Source of the DNA: Porites lobata
Taxonomy: Eukaryota > Cnidaria > Anthozoa > Scleractinia > Poritidae
Assembly: GCA_942486035.1 (NCBI GenBank)
Contig: CALNXK010000046.1
Span: 2,282,001-2,346,000 of the forward strand
Reading direction: 5' to 3'
DNA: 64,000 nt
This document shows, piece by piece, positions 56,660 to 64,000 of this stretch. Made by a program: the position numbers and the translations under genes. Positions within the stretch are counted from its first letter, which is position 1. The number at the start of each line of letters is the position of its first letter. The notes under the pieces were generated by a model. It was not told the origin of the DNA and did not search any database. It saw only the letters and a list, made by a program, of their open reading frames with translations.

Positions 56660-57830
56660 GATTTTTAAAAATTACCACCACAGCTGTATAAGATAAAGAT
56701 GAAAATTAGTTATGATCAAATTACGATGGCATTGAAGTTGTCATAGCAACAAAATAATGCCATTACCTATCTATTTTACTTGCAGCTGTATTTCTCAGCA
56801 CTAGGAACTGTACTTCCAAAAATGTTCACACAAGCATTTTCCTCTAATAGCCACCTCGATAACTGAAGTTTAAGTGAGATCAGGAGCCCCTGGCAAGATC
56901 TGTAAAAGCATTATGGAGAAATTCTAGGATGAAGTTTTTGTGGCTAGAAATGTGGTAAAAACTGGACGATCTCAATGTTTGGCTGTTATTTGTGGAAAAC
57001 AAACACTTTTGAAGTGCAATTTCACCTCATAGTATTTTCAATCCTTTTTTCGTGGCACTCTTGTTAAAAGTCTTGTAAACATTTCAGTCCACTTTAACAA
57101 AATAAATAAGAGAATAATTTTGAAAACTGCCTGATAGATGACCTTTGAGTTTCAAGATTATTGATATACATGTATTGTAAGTGCAGCCTCTCATTATTCA
57201 GTGGTATGGTTTCCAAGTTTCATTTTCATGTGAAGAGCAGTAACTAACAATGCTTTTGAAATATGCAGAAATTTTAGCTATTGTTGTCCATGAAAATATG
57301 AAACTTGGAGACAATTGACTAGAGGATGTCAGTTTTAAACACGTAATTATTGACCAAAAATTAGCATTTAGAATTCAGGAAGACATTATTTTACTGCCTT
57401 CAAATATCAATGTTCTTGAAACTCAAAAGTGACTTGAAACAATCGTCAATCTCAAATTTCAAAAAAAATCTTTTGGGCAAATTCAAAATTTTTGGCTTCT
57501 TTGTTAAAGTAGCAATGATTTCAAAACTGTCAAAAAGGGCTCCTTGATACATGCTGTAAATCAAATCCATCATTCTAGCAATAGGCTTGGGCTATCTCTA
57601 TGATCTTTTATACACTCTAAATGATATTGCTTAAACTTCACGAACATCAAGGCAGCTATTGAAGGAAAAAGCTCCTGTGAACAGTTCCCGGTGCCGAGAA
57701 ATATTTATGGCTACAAGTAAAATATGTGATGGTGTCATTTTATTGCCATGACAACTCTGATGTCAGTGTAACCTTGACCATAACAAATTTCATTTTTATC
57801 TAATATAGCTGTGATGGTAACTTTTCCAAA
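56660..57830. repeat. Long imperfect palindrome 1, about 1.17 kb
   Basis: Three nested arm pairs share a centre near 57250-57285: 56671-56880 with about 57620-57821 (ATTACCACCACAGCTGTATA against its complement), 57141-57165 with 57406-57430, and 57213-57230 with 57289-57308. Arms are diverged by substitutions and indels. No terminal duplication was identified. It could be a foldback transposon or an inverted duplication. Confidence 0.8.
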
Positions 57831-57876
57831 TCTTTATTGTTGATGGCGGCATAGATTAAAATAGCCCGTGTAACAG

Positions 57877-58902
57877 GCGCTTGGAAGTAGTGGGTGAAAG
57901 AGAGAACAGGCGCGCGTGAGGGAGACACGTGAAGGGTGAGGGAGCACCTGCAATGAGGGCCGCCGAAAATTGTTTCAACTTGCATTCTGTGAGTGCGGAT
58001 ATTTCCGAGGGAAAAAGTTACTGTGCGGGGCGAGAAAACTGTCAATCACATGGACAACGTAGTGAAGATCTTATGTATTACACCAATAGCTCCTGAAACC
58101 ACTAAATTATATACAATCGAACTTCAGGTCTCGGAGGTCACTTCAATTTGGTTTAATGGGACTATGTGGCTGTAATCTCAAAGAAGAGTTGGACTGTTTA
58201 AACGGTATTGACGAAGGAAAGAATTGACATCAGATACGCCATAGCAGAAGTGACGAGAGACAAAAGATTTGTCGAATTGTTGCAATGAAGATATCAGAGG
58301 AAATATTCTTTGCTCAGGAGAACTTGGCGGCTTGTGTTGTCGATAGAACGCATACCATCAAAATTTTGGACGTGATTGATGAAATAAAACACTTACCAGG
58401 GGCATGAATTTGAGAAAACATAAATTTCACTAATGTATTATTCGTCATTCGGAGGCGACGTGAGGTCTGTTGTTTATGTCTTGTTACTGCAGTAGAAAAC
58501 GTGTCGATACAGTTTGTGTTCTGAAGTTTAGGTTCACTTAGTAAGACATGTCTGCTCCAAAAATGGCTGCCACTTAGGAATGGCTATTTTCCACGTACGC
58601 TGTGATTGTTGTTGTCTGTGCAGTGGTGGCTAAGTAAGCTCAGAGAGGACAATATTTTTAGTTTTTTATAATACACAGCATGCCATTCTTTAAAAGATAC
58701 CCAGTTTTGACTTTGTTATTTCCTAGTTATTGTGCCCGTGGTTAAAAACGATTTTTTTTTTTGGCTGTATGCTTTATTTCTGCGAGGTCAGTCGTTTCTG
58801 TCAAAACTTTTGACAGATCATGCAACGGCTGCCAGGTAATTAGGTTGGGGGCCTGTCTCCTTCTCGCCCGTGTTGGCTTTTTCGCCCACTACTTCCAAGC
58901 GC
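57877..58902. repeat. Inverted repeat pair, about 1 kb apart
   Basis: GCGCTTGGAAGTAGTGGGTG and three more bases at 57877-57899 match 58880-58902 in reverse with one mismatch. Similarity extends partly inward through a CGCG(T)GAGGGAGAC-type segment. The interior is not coding. Confidence 0.65.
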
Positions 58903-58909
58903 AGGCCAA

Positions 58910-59855
58910 GATTAAAATCAAACCTACTCTTCTATTGGCAAAAGCTTTGAAGGTCAAAATGACTTTGATCATGTAGCAACATCTTGTTGAATAACTACTG
59001 TGTTGGATCTGCCTACTTCCCATCCCCTTACACTGTAAGTAACCCTTTCTCTATCTTTTCTCAATCCAAGATGATGGCCAAATGTTTACTATCCAGGCAG
59101 AATTAATTGCATGATTGATGTCCATAAGTACAATGTACGCCTGTGATGTAGCCTACTGGCTAGTAATACAAGTCATTATTGCCGTGTGCCAGACTTCCTA
59201 TTTTATTCGGAAACCATTCTAGACACATTTTCACACTTGCTTCCACAGTTGTTACATGTTGACTGAGACAATGAAAACACATTTCAAGATTTCCGCATTT
59301 TCACAGTTCTTTAGCCTGTGTCACAGACACTCTAAACCTTCTGTATAGAGAGTTTGAATAATAGTGCAAAATTAAATATTGGGTTGGTATCCCGCAGTCT
59401 CAATACATAATTGTTGGTATTTTGTATGATTTGAAATAAAGTGTTGACACTTGAGGCCAAACATGAACCAAGACATACATTGTACATGTTGTAGCTCGTA
59501 ACAAGACTGAATAGTTTTGTGATAGTGTGAAACAAGTCAGCTTCAAAAACACAGGTTATTTCTTTGACTGAGCAGATCTTCTTTTGTCCACTTTTAGTCT
59601 CACACCTAGACTATATGTTATAAAGCTGGTCTGTTCCATGTGCAGTGAGCAATTAGTTCCTGTAGTTTATGTTCCTGAAGATGTTTTCTGACATGATTTT
59701 ATCACAGATGCAGTTACATGTACCATTAAAATGGTTTTCTTTTACCAGTCAGTCAAAAGACATATTCAAAACATGGACCCCAGTCCATGCAGAGTTTTTT
59801 TACCAGAGGTCTAAATGAGTTTTAAGGGACCTTAAAGGGACAAAACTACCATCTA
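58910..59855. other. No recognised gene
   Basis: AT-rich sequence between inverted-repeat structures. No domains or RNA genes seen. Confidence 0.3.
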
Positions 59856-59859
59856 TTTG

Positions 59860-60590
59860 TATTATCAGGTTAATGGGCTCCTCATATTATATAGCTGTTC
59901 AAATTTTCCATACAATTGGTTTTGGTTTATTCTGATGAAGGAGTAACATTCTTTGAAGATGACAGGAGGAGAGGTGTGAGGGAGGCAGTCTCCTACAGCA
60001 ACAACTTTTTAATGTCATTGCTTTTGTGTACTCTCCCAATACTTCCCTTTCCTTGACAGGCCCTGGCAATGCTTATTCATCAGCAAACTTATTGAACCCA
60101 TGTTTATGCTGGATCAAGCACAGAATGATCTGCATATAACTGGTATGTCCGCAAAGTTTGTCAGGTGCCTGACTAACCCCCACATTGTTTGAAAATACGC
60201 TGGTCATTTTGTGCTTGGTCCATACAAAAAGTGGGATTGAATAATATTGCTGATGGATAAACATTTCCAAAGGCTATCAAGGGAAGTAAAGCCTGGGGAG
60301 GGTACTCTAATTCTACCTTTTAAATTTTTATTGTTAGCAAAAGTGAGTGCAAGTAAATATAGTGTTTTATTTCCTCCCTAGTCTCCAATTAATGCAGCCA
60401 TGGTGTCATCATACAACATGATGATGCACAAAAAAAGCTGTGTGGGAAGACTACTTCCTCCCTGTCTCTGATACTCACATTCCCTTCAAGTATTGTTGCT
60501 CCTTCACCAGACTGAAGCAAACTCATTACATCTATTTAGTTAAAAATTTTAACAAGCATATAGTATGAGGAGCCCATAATCCTGTAATGA
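59860..60590. repeat. Long imperfect palindrome 2, about 730 bp
   Basis: The outer pair is GGTTAATGGGCTCCTCATAT (59868) against ATAGTATGAGGAGCCCATAA (60560). The inner pair is GGATCAAGCACAGAATGATC (60111) against GGTCATTTTGTGCTTGGTCC (60202). Segments between them match too (CTTCCCTTTCCTTGACAGGC against its diverged complement near 60280). The centre is near 60170-60225. Confidence 0.78.
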
Positions 60591-61034
60591 TACCTATAAT
60601 TTTATTGACACAGTTTCTTGTCCATATTTAAGGTGAGCGAGGTGCGAAAAACTAAGACAGCCATGATTTCCACATTTCCACATTTACAGTATAGCAACAA
60701 AAAGTATTTTGATTCTACATTTACAACTGACATAATAAAGTGCTTTTATCTCGATGCATACATTTGCCTTAATTACAAAGTAATAATGGTGCCCTTTCTG
60801 GTCATTCTATTCTATTCTCAAGGTTTGTTCTGTGCTCATGGAAAACCTGGAAAGTCGGTAAACTGAAGAATTTCATTTTCCTGGCCTTGAAAGTCATGGA
60901 ATTTAAGGACTGGCTTGAACTTTATGTGTGTTACATGTAGTTATGTTTTTTAATCACTTTTTTTTGACAGGAATGATTTAATTGATTTCTGGTTTTTATA
61001 TGTTCAACTTGGTTTTCTATGATTTTTGGCATCC

Positions 61035-62910
61035 AAGTAAAGAATGGTGAAACTGTAAGAAAATGTTATTTGTTTTCTTAATGTAGGTATAAAAATGTTA
61101 AGGATATTGGCATAATATTATTATAACTATTTGAAAGCACGTTTACAAAACGTGTAAATAACTTACAAACCCTACGACTTATGACACATTTTTCTTTAAG
61201 TTCAGCTACACTCAGTAATAATCAAAGCCTCAGAGCTCTCTAAATTTATGCCAGCAAGTTTTAAGTCAGTCGTGACCAAACAAATCGCAGCACAAAAATG
61301 CTGGTCAAATTTAATTCTATTGCTAACACATTTGGAAAAGTTGACGCAAAAATAGAGTAGGGGCTGCCAACAGATTATCTCCTATCTGCATGGAGTTATT
61401 CTTACCCAAAGCTTTATTATAAGAAAATGAGTAGTCAGAAACCCACTACTGGCAAATACAGTTCGCTCCACAAGAACAGTGCTTTATGTTGAATGCGGGA
61501 CAAGATTAAAGAACTTTCATTAATTGATCTTACTTTGTATTTGTCCCTCTGCTTTTGAAACAAATCTTAAAAAGTAGCATCTATATGAACAACTCTCAAC
61601 AGTTTTTAGCACCGCAGTTTTCTGTTTTGAGAAGAAATGTAGCCAGCACTCATTTTTCCACCTGAAATAAAAACCCTCATACTTGGTACAGGTACTTTAT
61701 TCAGACAAAAAAATAGCCGGATTTGCTTGGAGATAAATTATGATGAAAAAAATATTTAAAAAATATGACAAATGTTATATTCTTCTCATTATCCCCAGTA
61801 ATTGCAAACTAATGCTCTTTGCCTGAAAAAAATTACCAAATACAAAGGTTTTCATTGCAGCTAAAAAATGAATGGTTGAAGTTTGGGGGTTGATGACTCC
61901 ATTTCTCATTGAGAAGGGAACCTGTAGTGCTTAACCCATTTCCCAGCCCCCTGGAGATTTTGCCGGAAAATGCATTTTGAAGTTATTTGAGCGGTTTTCT
62001 GGTCACTGTGACAGAGAGCAAAATTTTGAGGTTTTTGGTTTAAAGGTGACACAGCAGTCTTGATTTTTCGCTTTTTGCTTTTCTTTCCTTTTTTTCTCTT
62101 GCTGGGCATTAATAGTAGGCTTCACTTTGTGGGAAAAGTTTTTCTAAGAGCTTTTAGGATCTTAGGATTAGATGAAAGGCAAGGTAGGTGGCTAGCTAGT
62201 GGAACAAGATTTTCATGGAAATTTTCAGGTCAATGTTACATGTTTTTTGTGGCCTTTTTTTCATTCTGGTATGGTTTGAGAGATCTCTTCACTTTGCACA
62301 AGTATAACCGGACAAAGTTGTCCTTGACCATTAAAACTGATGATGCCACAAGAGGTAGAAAGGACTTGGATCTGCATGTGCGGCTTAGAGGTGAATGGGT
62401 TAAAAGTGATACATGTAGAAGATTTCTGTAGATACTATATTTTCCTTTGTTGAGATTTTTTACTAAATGGCAGTTCTTAAATCTCACCCCACATTTCGCA
62501 TAAATTTTTTCTTCTTGAAGTGCAAACTGTAGTTACCGTAGGTTTCTGAGAGCTCATTTTCTTGCAAATTAAAGCTTTGGGTAAGAGTACCCTTGTAGAC
62601 CATCAGCCTTCTTCCTTCATTTGCACAGTCATCAACTTTCACAACATGAGTTAGTGTTTACATTTTAAGAGTAAATTTGACCAGCATTTTGTGACTGACT
62701 TCTAACTTGCAGATAATAATAAAACTAGAGAGCTCTATGGTTATTTACTGAAGTAAGAGAAAAATCTGTTAGTTTGTAGGGTATTTCAAAGACATTTTCT
62801 GTAAAAATGCACTTTAGCATTTATGCCAATATCCCAAACGTTTTTATACCCAAATTAAGAAAATGTTAAAAAAATAAGTAAAATTTTCTTAAAGTTCACC
62901 ATTCTTAACT
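61035..62910. repeat. Long imperfect palindrome 3, about 1.9 kb
   Basis: Matched arms: 61040-61130 with 62815-62907, 61296-61313 with 62672-62690 (AAAATGCTGGTCAAATTTA), 61401-61416 with 62570-62585 (CTTACCCAAAGCTTTA), plus AGAGCTCTCTA near 61228 and 62729. The first three share a centre near 61975-61993. An inner pair CTTAACCCATT/AATGGGTTAA is off-centre, so one arm carries an insertion. The open frame 62060-62431 lies in the interior and shows no known domain. Confidence 0.8.
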
Positions 62911-62914
62911 AACA

Positions 62915-63495
62915 ATGCCAAAAAAACATAGCTACAGTGGCCTACAGTATAATTAGGCCAAAGAGTTTTTCCAGGGAACCCACACTCTTTTTTGTCAACA
63001 GCAATTGGAAATTAAATGAGAGAGGAAAACTTACCTGTTCTCATGTTCTTGAATCTGCTGTATAGGAAAGTGAAATGGAAGTTGTTCTACAATGAAAAAC
63101 GATGTTTGTGTCGGGGCTTTGACGATAAATTTTACAATGCTTTCTTTTATGTGGTCTTTCTTGTATTTCACCGTTTGTGTCCTGCACTTGTTGTTATAGT
63201 CTCGTGTTTCACTATTGGTTATAAATTAATGGTTCTGAAGTGGGAGAGAGAGGGACTCAGAGAGAGAGGGAGAGAGAAAAGAGACAAGGGATGAAATTTT
63301 TTTCACAAAATTAAACCCAACTACATTTGAAGGGATTAAACGGTGGGCTACTTTTTTCTATATTTTTTTAAAAAAAGATCGTTGCATTCAAAATGCATGA
63401 TCAGAAAAAAATCACTGACTTTTCTATCCATGAATACCTCCACTTGACTGGATCGGAAGTAAACTTTGTGTGTGACGTCTGAGAGTTTCTTATGC
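62915..63495. other. No gene recognised; GA microsatellite at 63240-63290
   Basis: A purine-rich run of GAGAGA units interrupts an open frame without recognisable domains. Confidence 0.5.
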
Positions 63496-63502
63496 TTTGC
63501 TG

Positions 63503-63564
63503 ATCAAACTTGAAACAATCTCAGAACTATAAGCACTTAGTTCTGAGATTGTTTCAAGTTTGAT
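63503..63564. repeat. Perfect 26-bp hairpin with a 10-nt loop
   Basis: 63503-63528 (ATCAAACTTGAAACAATCTC and AGAACT) is the exact reverse complement of 63539-63564. The loop is ATAAGCACTT. The 62-nt size fits either a pre-miRNA-like precursor or the remnant of a small MITE. Nothing in the sequence decides between them. Confidence 0.9.
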
Positions 63565-64000
63565 TGCATATAATATACAGGTACATGTATCCAGTTATTG
63601 CTTCGTTGCTTTCGATTTAACTGGAATGGTCATCGTGGTCAACTGTTCCAGTCAACTAGAGGTACTGATTGTACAAGAGCAGCTATCGAGTTTTGATCCT
63701 TGTCACTACCCATAACAGTTAATTCAAGTTGTTGATATATTAATAACTGTGAAACGCAAGATGATAACAACAACTGGTGACACCAAACAAAACATTGTGA
63801 AATTAACGGTCAAAGCGTTACATTACGAACATCATTTTTACATCTTAGAACAACCTCCGTATCACTTTTCTCCACAGCAGATTCAAGAACAAAACAGGTA
63901 CGTTTTATCTCTCATTTAATTTCCATGTGCAGTTTACAGAGAAGAGTGTGGATTCCTTATGGTTTTTCTATAATATTTCTCATTTTCCTTTCTTGTTCCT
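63565..64000. other. No recognised gene
   Basis: AT-rich. A donor-like AACAGGTACG at 63894-63903 follows a short open stretch but cannot be tied to a gene. Confidence 0.25.

Noticed and set aside
62060..62431. 123-codon plus-strand frame as a membrane protein
   Set aside because: The hydrophobic start comes from a T-rich tract inside a palindrome. There is no homology signal or splice context.

Overview
The window looks like repeat-rich nuclear DNA of an anthozoan cnidarian, most likely a stony coral. It is AT-rich and genes are split by introns with GT..AG borders. It carries one intron-containing tRNA gene. The mobile elements are of kinds common in cnidarian genomes: BEL/Pao, DIRS-like, Penelope-like and L2/CR1-like elements, hAT-derived genes, Polinton/adintovirus-like remnants, and MITEs. 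The organism call is inference. No operons, CRISPR arrays or rRNA genes were seen, and no intact long host gene was found.

Layout. 0-1 kb: a minus-strand tRNA-Arg(CCG) with an intron, inside a segment copied again at 30.06-30.93 kb. 1-8.6 kb: mostly unassigned, with one palindromic MITE. 8.6-11.7 kb: a broken minus-strand BEL/Pao element (Gag zinc knuckle, protease, integrase) interrupted by an L2/CR1-type 3' end and joined to a Copia-type Gag piece. 12.3-12.6 kb: a 45-bp minisatellite. 13-16.4 kb: exons of an unnamed repeat-associated family, a DIRS-like Gag/Pol remnant and a short DNA element with CAGTG ends. 16.9-19.4 kb: unrecognised minus-strand coding pieces and a hAT-type C-terminus.

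20-43.5 kb is dominated by three direct copies (A, B, C) of one block. Each copy holds exons of the same unrecognised minus-strand gene. I can trace nine exons whose splice sites and phases agree; in copy C the first exon starts with a THAP-like domain. Each copy is broken differently. Between the copies lie a three-exon C2H2 zinc-finger gene (22.99-24.51 kb), two hAT-derived ZNF862/KIAA1586-like sequences and a DEDDh exonuclease (32.3-34.9 kb), and a Polinton/adintovirus-like capsid segment (35.5-37.6 kb).

43.5-45.7 kb: a Penelope-like element lacking its endonuclease end. 46.4 kb: a LINE reverse transcriptase scrap. 48.2-52.4 kb: a TTAA-flanked foldback MITE, a GATAG/CTATC-rich tract, an exon of another cnidarian repeat-associated family, and a 45-bp CAAAGG-type tandem array. 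53.7 kb: an acidic Ser-rich terminal exon. 55-63.6 kb: an unusual run of inverted-repeat structures from 62 bp to about 1.9 kb, ending with a perfect 26-bp hairpin.

The genes do not form one pathway. The window reads as layered insertions and duplications. The parts most worth following are the triplicated THAP-like gene family, the palindrome cluster, and the two TGA codons at expected zinc-ligand cysteines in the ZNF862-like gene.
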